Shown piece by piece: positions 1 through 11,549 of a stretch of DNA of 64,000 bases. The position numbers and the translations under genes are program-made. The stretch is from NCBI GenBank assembly GCA_905147135.1, contig LR990043.1, positions 4,499,057 to 4,563,056 of the forward strand, written 5' to 3'. Origin of the DNA: Blastobasis lacticolella. Lineage: Eukaryota; Arthropoda; Insecta; Lepidoptera; Blastobasidae. Below the pieces are notes generated by a model. It was given only the letters and a program-made list of their open reading frames with translations. It was not told the DNA's origin and searched no databases. Within the stretch, counting starts at the first letter, position 1; each line of letters starts with the position of its first letter.

Positions 1-61
1 ATCGATCCCAGCAGCCTGTTTCTCTTTTGCTGATATTTGTACATGGATTATATGCAAGCAT

Positions 62-299
62 AATAAATAATAAATAAATAATCGTGGACAAATTCACACA
101 ACGCCATCTAGCCCAAAAGTAAGCAAAGCTTGTGTTATGGGTGCTAGATAACTAATAAACTACTTATATACTTTTAAATACATACTTATTATACATAGAA
201 CACCCAAACCCGTAACAGAAATTAAAATTCATCATTTCAATTTCTGCCCGGCCGGGAATCGAACCCGGGTGTTGACCACTGAACCACTCAGGTCGTCAA
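62..299 (-). mobile_element. tRNA-derived SINE, family A
   Basis: One of ten copies of this SINE in the window, here on the minus strand with its head at 299. The head has a pol III A-box-like segment (gacctgagtggttcagtgg) and a B box (ggttcgattcc) followed by the tRNA-like gccgggcag end. The body follows with the family's constant blocks: 'aatgatgaattttaatttctgttacggg', a 'ctagcacccataacacaagctttgctta' block, and the end 'agatggcgctgtgtgaatttgtcc'. The tail is a run of TTTA/AAAT repeats. No coding capacity; it would depend on a LINE for movement. Confidence 0.85.
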
Positions 300-1030
300 A
301 TGCATGCAAGCATGCAGCCTGTACCCAGGCGGGGACAATACATCACGCGCTAAACACTCCCACGAGAGAGGTGCACGTAGCAGCGTCATTGGAGTGTTTG
401 TTGACGCTGCCAGCATACATGTTTGAGTGAGCCGTACGTCTGATGCATAGGTCATTAGGATGGATATGTAAACCACTGGCTGTATACAGATGACGGACGC
501 ATCGACTGGTATGGTTAGTGCATCGGCTCTGTCGCACGCGGGTCGGTAAATAAGAAGCTAAAATTAGGCGATGTGTATTGTTTATCGCTGGCTATAATGG
601 ATATGTTAGCGCGGGGTCTCCACTCCAAGGTTCTCCTCGCCCAACGACTGTAGTATATTCTAGTTGTGTCCTGCCCATCTCCACTTCCGGCGCTCTATTT
701 CTGCCACAACGTCCTCCACATAGGTTATAAGACATTAGTGGTTATTCACTACGCTTTCATCGCACATGTTATCGGGTAACAAACCACGGTGAGTATTGTT
801 TTTACCTCGATATTTTGACGTTTTACTTGCGTTATGGTCACGTGTAGACTGATGCTGCTGTGTGAAGTCGCTCCAAAGGAGAAACATAATATCTGTGCAC
901 CCTCTTTCGGATTCTTTACCCTCACTTCGAATACTAACCGTTGTAACAAACCCGAAATGTGCGACGAAAGTGTTTGTCTTTTCTCAGATCCACTCGTTTG
1001 TTATACGATAAATTAGAGTTATACCGAGCA
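300..1030. other. no recognisable gene
   Basis: Short open frames only, none with a recognisable motif, codon pattern or splice context. No repeat copy shared with the rest of the window was found here. Confidence 0.5.
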
Positions 1031-1031
1031 T

Positions 1032-1145
1032 TATTCATTCCATCGCTCTCTGCGCAATCCGTAGTTTCTCAGCAGACATGTGATAAAGTAGTGGTTTCCA
1101 TTCCGTACATGAATACCGGTAGGACAAATTGGTTGTAGACTTTAG
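1032..1145 (-). mobile_element. RTE-type LINE fragment, reverse transcriptase C-terminal part
   Basis: Minus-strand translation gives the segment FVLPVFMYGMETTTLS and, after a one-base frameshift, EKLRIAQRAME. These match the pattern 'VLP.mtYGaETWtLt...klrvaQRAMER' found just behind the reverse transcriptase catalytic core in RTE/CR1-like LINEs. Only about 38 codons remain, so this is a dead fragment. Confidence 0.65.
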
Positions 1146-1158
1146 TTTTTAGTAGGTT

Positions 1159-1305
1159 GGCCACCATTAAGGTGGACAGATGATATCCGTCAACGAGCCG
1201 GAATAAATTGGCTGCAGATGGCCGTCAATAGGAAGGCATGGAAGATTAGAGAGGAGGCCTACGTTCGAAGACGAACACATTAAGGGCTGATGATGATGAT
1301 GACGG
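1159..1305 (+). mobile_element. RTE-type LINE 3' end with (GAT)n tail
   Basis: Plus-strand translation RWTDDIRQRAGINWLQMAVN followed by ..WKIREEAYVRR is the extreme C-terminus of an RTE-type ORF2 (family pattern 'RWtDDl...aGs.WmqkAqDR..W...geAYvqqW'). It is followed by the usual gctgatgatgatgatgac tail. It lies tail to tail with the minus-strand fragment at 1032-1145. Confidence 0.75.
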
Positions 1306-1489
1306 ATATTTATTTATTATTTATTTCTTTAAAACTTCATGCACATTACAGTACAATGATGTAAAATATGACCAGCCTGCCCCGCCGCCAGCACCATGGC
1401 ATAGCAAGTCCGCAGGAACGGGTGGATTGCGCAACGGCCAGCAGATGTGCCGCGCTGTTTAATCTACCATACCTACATATCTTTTATTT

Positions 1490-1785
1490 ATTTTTATGTA
1501 TTTATTTATTTTTATTTAGGTAGTATAACGCCCGTGACGTACCCAATGGGCCCACAGAATACCAGCGCTGTGAGTCGTTTCTTGCGCCTCACAGCACATG
1601 CTGAGTGGGTACCATTTACGCTAGCCGCTGCGGCACCGACAGTGTCATGGGAGACTACATATTGTCTTAATTAAGATATTTTAAATGTAAATGTGTCCTT
1701 TGTATGTAATTGTAACTGTTATTGTGTCGTGGTGAGCTAAGTGTAATAAATGTATTTTCTTTCTTTCTTTCTTTCTTCTTTCTAT
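1490..1785 (+). repeat. probable LINE 3' untranslated tail ending in (TTTC)n
   Basis: Non-coding, AT-rich, with an AATAAA-like element (aataaatg) directly before a TTTC microsatellite at about 1758-1785. This layout is typical of a 5'-truncated LINE 3' end on the plus strand. No coding part is left to fix the family. Confidence 0.4.
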
Positions 1786-2945
1786 ATATCAACACAGCCG
1801 CAGGACCTCCACAGTTAATCATAGGCCTTTGCCTACGCCCACCACACTTCGATCACGTGCCTTCCGCACACATCGGTTCTCTACAAACGTGACAAGTTTA
1901 GTCCATCTCGTGTGGATGTAGTATGTTTAATGAGGGGTTTGGGGGATTGATGTATTTACTCCAAATCTATCAAAATATCTCGGGTTTACTCTAAACTTTA
2001 ACTGCGGCATATTTCAATCGAAAATTACTTTTTTAGAAAAGCGTACAAGTTTCTTCAACAACGATCAATGTATAGAGCACATCGAGAAGCCATAGAACCT
2101 GACCAACTTTTATTATGTCTTCTAAATTTGTTTCCAACATTCACCCCCACCTGTAAAGACTTAAGCCGCTTAAGTTAAGAAGCTTCGCAAAGCTAAAATG
2201 AAAACTACAAACCGGAAAGTAGATCAGCGAGAAGTTAAAAACGAAGCCAGCGGCAAGCGGAAGGCATCGGCGTCCTTTGGAATTATGAGAAAAGTGTAAT
2301 AGCATCTGGTTGGATGTAATTTTTCATGAATATGCAACCGTTTTAAGTAGGCAGAGTCTCTTTCTCTACTATAGAGGTATTAGATGTTATTTAAGGTAAA
2401 GTTGCCAATGACTTGCACCATTGGTGTACTCAAGTACTCTGCAGGCTGCATCAATTAAAACCATTACACTTATGCATCATTATGTCAGAAATGAACTATA
2501 GTCTGTTTTAATTAGTGAAGAGCGTTTTAAATTCCGGCCGTGCGTCGTGCAAGGACGAAACTATGTGGAGAACTGTGTTCCCGCTATAAACTTTTGCTTT
2601 TTATTCTCATAACTGGAAGACAGAATGAGGCATTGAGAGTTTTTTATAAATTGCTGCGACGCGGTGGGCCAGGGGCGAGCATTTCTAGAAATTTAATATT
2701 TAACTCGCAGTAGCTAATATTCAGACGTAATAATCTTGTTGCTTGTGTATTATACCTGTACGAGTAATATATTTCGACGACGTATCTCCACTTGGAATAA
2801 GAATATTTATTGCCACAAGACACCACGACACGAAACAAAAAAAATCTTACGTAGATGTAAAACCACAATTATCTACAGTAACTAAATAAACTATTATACT
2901 TACATAAATACACGCACATCTACATTGATTCCCATGGCACTGTCA
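1786..2945. other. no recognisable gene
   Basis: AT-rich DNA without open frames of note, splice-bounded exons or copies of the repeat families seen elsewhere in the window. Confidence 0.5.
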
Positions 2946-2949
2946 ATGT

Positions 2950-3195
2950 GACGACCTGAGTGGTTCAATGGTCAACATGTGGTTCAATGGTCTGCCACGC
3001 AAGAGGTCCCGGGTTCGATTCCCGGCCGGGCAGAAATTGAAATGATGAATTTTAATTTCTGTTACGGGTCTGGGTGTTCTATGTATAATAAGTATGTATT
3101 TAAAAAGTATTTAAGTAGTATATCAGTTATCTAGACCCATAGTACAAGCTTTGCTTAGTTTGGGGCTAGATGGCGCTGTGTGAATTTGTAATAAA
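2950..3195 (+). mobile_element. tRNA-derived SINE, family A
   Basis: Near full-length copy. The head has a local duplication: 'catgtggttcaatggtc' repeats part of the A-box region. An intact B box (ggttcgattcc) follows. Body and 'agatggcgctgtgtgaatttgt' end are present, followed by an A-rich tail (aataaaaaaaaaat) instead of TTTA. Confidence 0.88.
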
Positions 3196-3439
3196 AAAAA
3201 AATAAAAAAAATGTAGCCGTGGCCAGTGCAAAAGGATCCCGCTCACATAATGTTGTGAACTACGAGGCGCGTCTCACACCCAGCAATGGTTTTCATAACA
3301 CCGTAGCTAAATAATGTTATATGACTATTTTAAATAGCATTGTTTCCTGCCGGTAAGTAAGGTCTCCAGTACTGGACTGCAGTGCAGTGGTCACTTATGA
3401 GCTGCCGTCCCGAGGTCTTAGAAGACCTCGGTGTCTAAC

Positions 3440-3575
3440 CCGTTAATTATAATCGGTCTAGAGTGAATAGGCTGTTTCTAGACAGGCATGCTACATCTTC
3501 GGCCACATCTTCACTTACCACCAGGTCAGATGGCGGTCCAATGCGTGGCGATAAAAAAGGGTGGTCCGTTTACCT
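3440..3575 (+). mobile_element. LINE C-terminal fragment (family F)
   Basis: Shares the block 'agagtgaataggctgtttctagacaggcatgc..catc' and '..ccaggt.agatggcggtc' with fragments at 4625-4768, 9258-9477 and 37326-37395. The copy at 9258 carries the protein context 'AKEWN.L.a.VFPDHYN', typical of the C-terminal end of Jockey/CR1-like ORF2. Only the last few codons and the 3' untranslated part are left here. Confidence 0.5.
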
Positions 3576-4620
3576 GTTTGTCTTGTTTGAAATAAAAAAA
3601 GGTTTTTCTTTACCACAAATCAATATCTCCTTGCTAAAACTAATCTCAAGCAAATATGAACCAAGCCTAAAAGTTTATCATACTCGTAGATAACTAATAC
3701 TGTAGCGTAGCACACCGAATACTAAAACCCGAACCTTTTTACTGTATTGAAACAGCGAATGCCGTATATATTTTTCTCCACATGATGAATCTGATGGCTG
3801 CACCGCCGGCCGCTCTGTTTCCAGACTACCCGCATGACAAATAGTATACATTACCGCATAGCCGAGCGCCCCTGGTTTCAACAAATGGGTGACGCGTAGG
3901 CTGGGCGTCCACAGATATACTGCCGAGGAAATCCAAATATATTTCACTCAGACCGACTTGACTATGACAGATACTCAGTAAGAAGACGCCACGTATTAAT
4001 TAGAGCTAGGTCAACAAGACTAGTACCTATTCGAAGAAATTACAGTGTCAACATCTAGGACATTCACCCTGACCTAATCGAATAAGTGGCACCTAGCGAC
4101 GTCGTCCTTCAAGGAATAAAACGACATTCATTACAATTTGCGTCAGAAGAAGGCAGTAAAAGTACATTCAAATTGTTACACCCCCATATTTTTTGCTACG
4201 AATAAAGGTACGATGGGCGTCCTCAAACGTGCCTTCTTTACACGCACGCTTAATATACGATCTAGAGCAAAACGCTCGGGGAGAGAACTCCTTTTTTCAT
4301 TTTCTGCTGGCGCGACGAGTTGAGTACTACTCTTTTCGGGTGAATTTAATGAACATTACAGCGTACGTGGCAAGGGAATGGTAATTTCAAATAAAAGTGA
4401 TGAAGTAGCTCTTTAGCTAGCTATTTGCTAGTTTAATGTGACTACATTATTTTGTTGTCCAAAATGTACTTCGTGGATTTATTGTCATCGATGGAACCGT
4501 TCTTGGCATGCGGTCAGCATCCAGCAAAGTTGTGTATGAGTATGAGTTTTAGGAACGTTTCGTTTTTGGTAGTTTTAGTAAGGTTTAGCAACTAGGAAGA
4601 ATTCGTACCAACAACATACA
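3576..4620. other. no recognisable gene
   Basis: No exon, RNA gene or repeat copy could be supported here. Frames of 60-90 codons occur but carry no motif. Confidence 0.5.
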
Positions 4621-4624
4621 GAAG

Positions 4625-4768
4625 CAACAAGCCCCTGTTTTTGTTCCCTGATCATTATAATCTAGACGCCTTGAAGTCTAGAGTGAATATGCTGTTCGTA
4701 GATAGGCATGCTCCATTTCGGCCGCATCGTCATTTGCGACCAGATAATATGGCGGTCAAATGACTAAC
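4625..4768 (+). mobile_element. LINE C-terminal fragment (family F)
   Basis: Reads 'F.P.HYNLDALKSRVNMLF' then 'DRHAPFRPHRHLRP', parallel to the 9258-9477 copy. This is the last ORF2 helix ('F...yNld.FK.rvn..L') of a Jockey/CR1-like LINE. 5' truncated. Confidence 0.55.
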
Positions 4769-4769
4769 T

Positions 4770-5170
4770 AGTCCAACTATAGAAAAAAATCCCATCTCTC
4801 ACAAATCTGACATAAAAATCAGCGACACACGCACAGTTGCAAACCCCACGACTCCGCAAACAACCCAACTCCGCTTTTGAACCTTCACTCCTTTGAATTG
4901 CGCCGCAGCAGAAAGCGGCACGCGAACCTACATGCGTTTCAGCAAACAGCGTTTTAATGACGCGCGCTTACGACAGGTATGCCACTTGGAGACGTATGGC
5001 AGGTATAGTAGGTACCTACTTGTCCATCATCATCAGAAAGCGAACGCTATCGAAACAATAGGCAATATGTATAATGGCAGGAATACCCGCAGGTACCTAG
5101 GTACGTGTCCAACGATAGGCGAATGGTAACGGTCGATTGCATCGAAACATAGGGCAAATATCAACGTTGA
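4770..5170. other. no recognisable gene
   Basis: Nothing supportable. The frame at 4893-5129 has no known motif and no splice context. Confidence 0.45.
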
Positions 5171-5360
5171 AACAAAGTCGACCTGAGTGGTGCAGTTGGT
5201 TAACATGCCAGATCTGGCGTGCAGAGGTCACGGACTTGATTCCCGACCGAGTAGAAATAAAAATGATGAATTTTACTTTATGTTACGAGTCCGGGTGTGG
5301 TATGTATAATAAGTAGGTAGGTACTTATGTATTGAAAAAACAAAGTACGTCAGTAGTTCG

Positions 5361-5566
5361 GTTATTTATTTATTTATTTATTTAACCATTTATTGTGCAC
5401 AAGGAAAGTTACAATAATATGAACATAAAGATAACAATCACAAAAGGTACAGCTTATTTCTAAAAAGAAATGTCTTACAGCAGACCTACCGAAGAGAGAG
5501 GGCTAGAATAGAGAGGCAGATATGACGTGCACCCAAATACATAATATAATTGAATTACTTAAATAA

Positions 5567-5614
<48 letters not shown>

Positions 5615-6047
5615 GTAATATTAGCTACATATATAATAAATAACACAAATACTAAATAAATACCTATAAATATATAATATTATGGATTGCAAGTGGAAAG
5701 ATAATGCTCTTTTATTCTGTTTTTAAAAATACCGAGTGAGGTACTGTTACGAACAGTATGCGGCAGCGAGTTCCATAGCCTAGCTGCATGAACAGTAAAT
5801 GATTTTGTATAGCATTCGGAATGATGAGGGGGAATGGAGAGGAGTGTCCTGACGCTTGAGCGACAGGGTAGGTTTTGAGAACGGGAGAAACCAAACCGGT
5901 CACGGAGATAGGAAGGAGCACGAGGATTATAAAGGATATTGTAAAGAAGACAAAGGATATGGATATTTCTGCGAAGGCGTATCGGAAGCCACTTGAGCTG
6001 AGACCGAAATTGGGAGATGTGGTCATACTTGCGTAAGCCAAAGATAA
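5361..6047 (-). mobile_element. Jockey/CR1-like LINE, 5'-truncated 3' end
   Basis: Minus strand. From about 6045 the frame reads KYDHISQFRSQLKWLPI.., then ..RAPSYLRDRFGF.. and ..HAARLWNSLPHTVRNS.., followed by TSLGIFKNRIKEHYL and a stop near 5688. This is the standard C-terminus of a Jockey/CR1-like ORF2 ('WLPi..R......y..l.....P.YL....' and 'ARlWNsLP..vr...sl..FK..lk.hl'). The 3' untranslated region runs to 5361 and ends in TTTA repeats. A second, shorter copy of this tail lies at 55563-55694. Confidence 0.8.
5569..5611. repeat. (AT)n microsatellite
   Basis: About 21 uninterrupted AT units inside the LINE 3' untranslated region; absent from the sister tail at 55563-55694, so it expanded after insertion or lies beyond that copy's truncation point. 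Confidence 0.95.
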
Positions 6048-6250
6048 ATTTATTTATTTATTGGAGTACCAACAGCCATATAAAACATCATAAATATTAC
6101 ATTAGAACCAACAAGCCAATTACAGGTCCTCGCTAGTAACAACAAAATAAAAATAAAAAGAAAAGCAAAACTGCCACGCAATAATATGATGACAGAATAT
6201 AATATTAAATTATTGCGTACCCAAGAAATAAAAGAAAATAAGGGATCTAT
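6048..6250 (-). mobile_element. probable second LINE 3' end
   Basis: Begins with TTTATTTATTTATTGG on the plus strand, the reverse complement of a typical LINE tail, and continues as non-coding AT-rich DNA until the SINE resumes. It sits directly behind the LINE at 5361-6047. No coding part is left. Confidence 0.35.
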
Positions 6251-6339
6251 GAATATATGAATAGTTATCTATGAAACATAACACAAGCTTTGCTTGCTTT
6301 AGGGCTACATGGCACTGTGTTAATTTGTCAAAAAACATT

Positions 6340-7560
6340 TGTCAACGTTGAAACACAGATCGAAATAAAAAGGCTGTGGGCTAACCATAATTATTAGACG
6401 TGTTATCGAGCGGAGACCACTATTTTGCAAACTTGTAGGAAGACCTGTGACTAGATGAAGCTACGATCTGTGCAAAGACTCACCACAAAGCAACCACTAA
6501 ACCGCCTCGAAAATACAAACACAGTTACCTTCCTCGGAATATCCAATCCAAAATACCTCCCCTACGGACGTAACGAACTGTGGCTCTCTCCAACTTTCTA
6601 TTAAATTTTAATAGGCGACAGCATGACGTCAGCACCCACTCGCCCGTGTAATTGTGAACTCGGCCCGCCGCTACCTGTTGCGAAAATTGTCCACCGGATC
6701 CCGGTCCGATATTGAATTTTCCATCAAACTGACTTGGCGTTGGGGTCTTTATGAAATGTGGTGTGTGCAAGTCGGAAAAAAGTATAGAGAAAAAGCAACT
6801 GAAATATAATATCGGTAAGTTAAAGAGCGAGGAGGCTCGCCTGTGCTGGTTTGTTCACTTGTAGCGTAAGTACGCCCTAGGGATATCCTATGGGAAATAG
6901 GTGCCTGAACCTGGTATCAGGAAAGAGGTCGCGGCCACAATATAGAAAAATAACAGAAGGTCCACTCCCGTCATCTTCGAAAATTATTACCTATACTTGC
7001 AGACTCTCTAGGGTTGCTACTGTATTTATTCTGAATTTTGAAAAGAGTATTTTAAAGATTTAATAGAATTTTAAAGATCGTTCACAATAACATGTCCCTT
7101 GCAAAGGAGCAATATCTAATCTTTGCCATAATGTGATCATAATTACTTCCCAAGCTGTTCAGATTGTGTTCAAGTGTATTAGATTTTCCACACAAGCTTC
7201 AGACATTATGCCTTTAGTAGGCGTAATAATAATCTACTGCTTATTCACTTTTTTAAAATTCAACGTCACCTGATTATATCATCAGACCCTGAGAATAACC
7301 TTTCCCTGACCTGGGATTTGACCCACTTCCCGGTAATCAATTGAATTGAAAATTTCATAAATTATAAATTGATGAAAATGCAATATTATTAAAAGCTGTG
7401 TGCATATGGCATTTCAGCTTAGATTGTGAGCATCAGTGAGAGGCGGAGTAATTTGTTCGTCTGCGCGAGACGTGGCCGACCATACCATCGATGTCATGGT
7501 CATGTCCAATAATTACGGCATTATATTAGCTGTCCTCGTCTTTCTTCTTTGTCGAGTTAA
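6340..7560. other. no recognisable gene
   Basis: No supported feature. An 81-codon minus frame at 6525-6770 has no motif. Confidence 0.5.
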
Positions 7561-7572
7561 TTTTCAAACACT

Positions 7573-7708
7573 TTAGATCCGGTTTGCCCAGTAGTCGGCC
7601 ACGGCTACGGCATTATCAGTCGCCAGGAACAGTTCCTCTCTAGTGCAAGTAGCAAGGTCAAAGAGGACAAGAGAGCAGATGCTCCATGGTTTGGGATAGA
7701 GCTCCACA
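7573..7708 (-). mobile_element. non-LTR retrotransposon C-terminal CCHC region
   Basis: Minus-strand translation gives CGALSQTMEHLLSCPL and, after a frameshift, TCTREELFLATDNAVAVADY then W and a stop. The arrangement C-x-C(G)..Q(T)MEHLL.CP followed by 'CT.EDL..AtdnAv.va.yW' is the C-terminal zinc-knuckle-like end of Jockey/I-type LINE reverse transcriptases. A frameshift and an internal stop make it inactive. Confidence 0.65.
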
Positions 7709-7869
7709 GTAGCATCGCTGCTGTGCTATATCGATGAAGCCCCCCTTAGCCAGAGAATCTTTGCAGCAGCAAACCTGCGTCCGTAAATGGTTAAGTCAAT
7801 TCCAAGTTGCCCACTATAGCTTGTGTTCTGGAGGCAGGGATTCGGTAGCTGTGCTCGTTACATCACTGA

Positions 7870-8500
7870 TATTATAAAAATGTTTGTTCTAAACACCAAA
7901 TGGGTTAAGTACTGGGGTATGAAGTACTTTGCTACAAACATATTACTTTATACATTATTTTGTACACTTATTAAACATTAACCTAAGGAACTACGTGAAC
8001 TACGAGGTGTACGTGTTGAAAATATGACCAAGTCGAGACTCCGACTTATTAAAAAGTGGGACGTGCAAGAGTTTTAATGACCCCGCCGACGCTTTTCCTG
8101 TTTTTAGGGTTCCAAACCACAATGGTTAAGGATTTCCACTTATGCGTCTGAACGTCCGCCTGTCTTTAAAAATAATTTGACGACATACATACCTACTTTC
8201 TTTTCTTTACAATGTTTTTTTTGTCTATCTATGCCACATAGAAAGACAATCTATCAATAGTAAAAATTATTAGGAGTAATGGAAAGTACATAGATAAAAT
8301 CTTTATTTAAGAAAGTTGGTATCATTTACCGTTGGTATTATACCATGAAATTGAATTTTCGGACATTAATTTACAATTAAATTTAACGTGATGAGCCTCT
8401 GAATCGCAAACTGCATCTTGCAAACGGAAAAATCTTAAGTTACAATGGATTGTTCCTATGCAGTGATGAGACCGTAAGAAAACAGTCGTGTGAGGCGTAT
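7870..8500. other. no recognisable gene
   Basis: AT-rich intergenic DNA; no repeat copy or exon recognised. Confidence 0.5.
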
Positions 8501-8504
8501 AAGT

Positions 8505-8592
8505 CCAGAATGTCTAATTCCCAAAATGTCCAACTGTTCAAAAATGTCCATTTCTCGAAACGTCTAATTCCCGAATGTCCAATTCCCGGGTG
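8505..8592. repeat. decayed short tandem repeat, GTCYAATTCCC-type unit
   Basis: Five imperfect units of about 14-20 bases, each containing 'atgtccaattcccg' or a close variant, in a row. Spacing is irregular because of small deletions. Confidence 0.7.
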
Positions 8593-8748
8593 AGGTACAT
8601 GTAGTAATTGAATACGTAACAGACAGCAAAAGAAATAACGAAGTATGTTGATACAAAACTAGAACTTCCTGTATTCTAGTTTTTATAATTGTGTCTTCAA
8701 ACAGTTTGTATTTCCCTATTCTGTTAAATATGTAATAAAAGAACCAAA

Positions 8749-8794
8749 GCTCTACACCACACGGCAAATTCGCTCTACACCACACGGCAAATTC
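8749..8794. repeat. 23-bp perfect tandem duplication
   Basis: The unit beginning gctctacaccacacggcaaa occurs twice without a mismatch (8749-8771 and 8772-8794). Confidence 0.95.
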
Positions 8795-9257
8795 ATACAA
8801 AACAACAGCCAGCGACTACGAAACGCGATTTAATTTGTCCACTTAAGCCGGAATGGTTACATTACCTACAGCGTCCCGCAATAAAACTGTCTACCGGTTT
8901 ATATGAGTTTTCATAATATTACCACCATCTAAATAAGCAGAGAGCTATTAGATTTAGCGGAGGGTCAAACAGCTTTACGGTTTACATTTCGGGAAGTCGC
9001 CCTGCAGTCCCTTCCGGTACAGTTTCAATTTAGCTCGTTCCTACATTAGATTTCATGGGCCTTTAGGCTCGAAATATGTTACCACTCAAAATTCTTCAGG
9101 CGACATCGAATTAGATGTTTTAAACTATGTAGGACTTCGTCTAGCGAGATGGACCGTGTGGCGAAATAAGCAACCATGAATTCTTTTGTAGCGTTGCGTT
9201 AGTATCTGTTTTCTTGTCATGCTCATGAGTAATGTTCAACGCTAGTCAGAGTATAGG

Positions 9258-9477
9258 TAGCTGTTAGAGAAGGCTCCTCCAAATGATTGAGGATTCAACC
9301 TTTATAATGTATACGGCTAAGGAATGGAACACGTTGTCTGCGTATGTGTTCCCTGATCATTATAATATGGACGTCTTTAAGGCTACAGTAGGTATTCCTA
9401 GACAGGCATGCTCCATCATCCGGCATCGTCACTTAACACCAGGTGAGATGGCGGTCAAATGCCTGGATAGTCTAATT
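9258..9477 (+). mobile_element. Jockey/CR1-like LINE C-terminal fragment (family F)
   Basis: Plus frame reads AKEWNTLSAYVFPDHYNMDV followed by FKATV, matching the 'A..WN.LP..vfp..yN...FK..v' end of Jockey/CR1-like ORF2. It is followed by the family F block (gacaggcatgctcc..catc..caggtgagatggcggtcaaatgcctg). A short deletion has removed part of the last helix relative to the 4625 copy. Confidence 0.7.
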
Positions 9478-9479
9478 TA

Positions 9480-10560
9480 AAAAATTATATCTTATTGAGC
9501 TAACATTGCTATGGACGTCTATAAAGACGCTAGCTGCTGATATGTTGTTGATTGTGTAGAAGGTACAGGTAACAGAACTAACTGCTCTCTATTTTCTGGT
9601 ATACTTCCTGGCGATATGTCACTAATAACGTACGGATAATAAATTAATACGTCATATGGTGTCAACGGGCTCTAAGACCGTTTAACCAGGTGCTCAGCGG
9701 AAGATCCTGGTCAACCTTGCTTCGTAAACAGTATTAGGGGACGTTCCTAACCAATGGCGACCTCGTTTCGGCGGTCAAGTTTGAAACGGTTACCCATCCA
9801 GTTCCCGGCGACGTTATCGGTCTCACTAGCACAAGGTATCTGTTGCAATAGTTTACATTAAAATCGATGTTATTTTACCAAAAGCGGCGTGCCGTAAACC
9901 ACACACCTACTTTGTAAGTAGTTAGGTACTTAAGTATCAAAGGACAAAGTTGTTCCGCCGTGCAAGTTAGGGAACCCAAATTGAGACAAAATTATAGGCT
10001 CGTTAAACTTGCAACTTTAGAATTCCAAAGACGGAGATAGCGTTACTCACAAATTTACAATACAAAGTTGTTGGCGTATACTTTGCTAAGAGGATTTTTC
10101 TCGACGAATAACTGTACAGTAACACACCGCACATAATACCTAGTTCTGTATGAAGAATTTAATTAAACTGTACAGGTAGATTGTTAACCGACGAGCATGT
10201 ATAAAATGGTTGCTCATTCTACGAGTGTAGAGAGGCGAGAGAGATCTCCACAGTGATGCTGTAATAATGATATATAATGTTGTTAACCTCATACAATTAA
10301 ACATCACTTCTTAACTTAAAAATTAATTTAAGTATTGTATAATTAAAACGTAGTGTGCTACAAACTACTTATTGTTGTGTCTAAGCCAGCAAATTCTTAC
10401 TATTAACGGGAAACTCAATAATTTTTTACTTGCAATTTAAGGAAGGATAGGTAGGTCCCGGGCAGAATATGCCAAAGTATGGCCGAGGGTCTGTGCGAGA
10501 GATAGAGGAATTGGCGGACAATCCTAGAGTAATCCAGTGGCCTGTCATGCAGTCCCAATA
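9480..10560. other. no recognisable gene
   Basis: No exon or repeat copy supported. Confidence 0.5.
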
Positions 10561-10562
10561 TC

Positions 10563-10845
10563 TTTCCTCATCATCGTCATATAAGCCGAAAGACACCCAC
10601 TGCTGGGCATAGGCCTCCCCCAGATGTCTCCACAAAGGCCGGTCCTGTGCCTTCCACATCCAGCTGGTACCTGCGATGTTCACCAGGTCGTCGGTCCACC
10701 TTGTGGGAGGCCTATCCACGCCGCGTCTTCCGGTACGTGGTCGCCACTCGAGAACTTTACTGCCGCATCGGCCATCTGTTCTTCGAGCTGTGTGCCCTAC
10801 CACGCTGTGTAGTGGAAACTACCACTTTAGCCTGGCAATCCCAAT
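10563..10845 (-). mobile_element. RTE-type LINE ORF2 C-terminus and 3' end
   Basis: Minus frame 10803-10597 reads GHTARRTDGRCGSKVLEWRP, then RPPTRWTDDLVNIAGTSW and LWRHLGEAYAQQW, followed by the tail (read as ctgatgatga on the minus strand). This is the conserved C-terminal tail of RTE-type ORF2 found throughout moth genomes ('WaGHiaR..DGRW...vleWRPR.gkR.vGRPptRWtDDl'). Only the last 70 or so codons remain. It is the best-preserved of the RTE tails in this window. Confidence 0.85.
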
Positions 10846-10940
10846 CTCGTTAGATGGCCGCAAAGAGAAGTTGGAACTTACCGTCGGTTTCCTACTATTT
10901 TCTACTCTCCCGGCCACCACACGGCACACAAATATGTATG

Positions 10941-11207
10941 TAGAGCTCGTCTAGTCTAAAATGACGCGCCCCACTACTTAGTTAGTTGATTTCGATGAGT
11001 GAGTGCAAATATTAATAACGACACTTCATCTGTGTGGGAGCGTCGACTGCTCCAATCAAACGACGCGAGCTCCTACGTTGGTGTCTCACCGGCACCTGAA
11101 TGACCAATTACAACGGCATTTGTATATGTATTGCGTCCATATTTTAAACTTGCTTGTGTGCGTTATTGCGATAGTGGGGCGCGTCATTATAGATTAGACG
11201 AGCTCTA
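10941..11207 (+). mobile_element. 267-bp MITE (family C, copy 1)
   Basis: Bounded by ~36-bp terminal inverted repeats starting TAGAGCTCGTCTAGTCTAAA and continuing ATGACGCGCCCCACTA. No coding capacity. Two more copies, 255 bp each, lie at 40780-41034 (inverted) and 41884-42138. The termini begin and end with TA, which would fit a TA target duplication of the Tc1/mariner type. This copy has a small insertion relative to the others. Confidence 0.85.
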
Positions 11208-11413
11208 ACACATTAATTTATGATCAAAAACAAAACTGCGCATTTCCTACAGTCAGATCACGCCTGCGTGCCTATGGTAGCCCGATATTAATTTCGGGGA
11301 AATGCACACGTTCGCCGATGGCAAACCTTGAGTTACGAGGTTCCATACGTGCCTGGGAACCGGGGAGTGGTACCAAGTCACAGGCAGGGGACACAGACCG
11401 CTCAGTCCATGAC

Positions 11414-11547
11414 TGCAGTGTTCCAAAATTGTTTAGAGCCAGATGGTTAACAGAACTAGGTATAATAATGGTAAGATGCCTACAGTGTTTCAAAATTGTT
11501 TAGAGCCAGAGAGATAACAGAACTAGGTGTAAAAATGGTAGGTTGGC
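11414..11547. repeat. 67-bp imperfect tandem duplication
   Basis: Two head-to-tail units (11414-11480, 11481-11547), both containing 'aaaattgtttagagccaga' and 'aacagaactaggt'. Lies in non-coding DNA or a decayed LINE tail of unknown family. Confidence 0.85.
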
Positions 11548-11549
11548 GA

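Larger units (their letters stand above)
5172..6335 (+). mobile_element. tRNA-derived SINE, family A, split by LINE insertions
   Basis: The 5' part (5172-5358) has the head, B-box-like segment and the 'aatgatgaattttactttatgttacg' block. The 3' part resumes at about 6258 with 'agttatctatg..acataacacaagctttgcttgcttt' and ends with 'catggcactgtgttaatttgtc' near 6332. The gap is filled by minus-strand LINE DNA (5361-6250), so the SINE is older than the LINE insertion. Confidence 0.75.
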
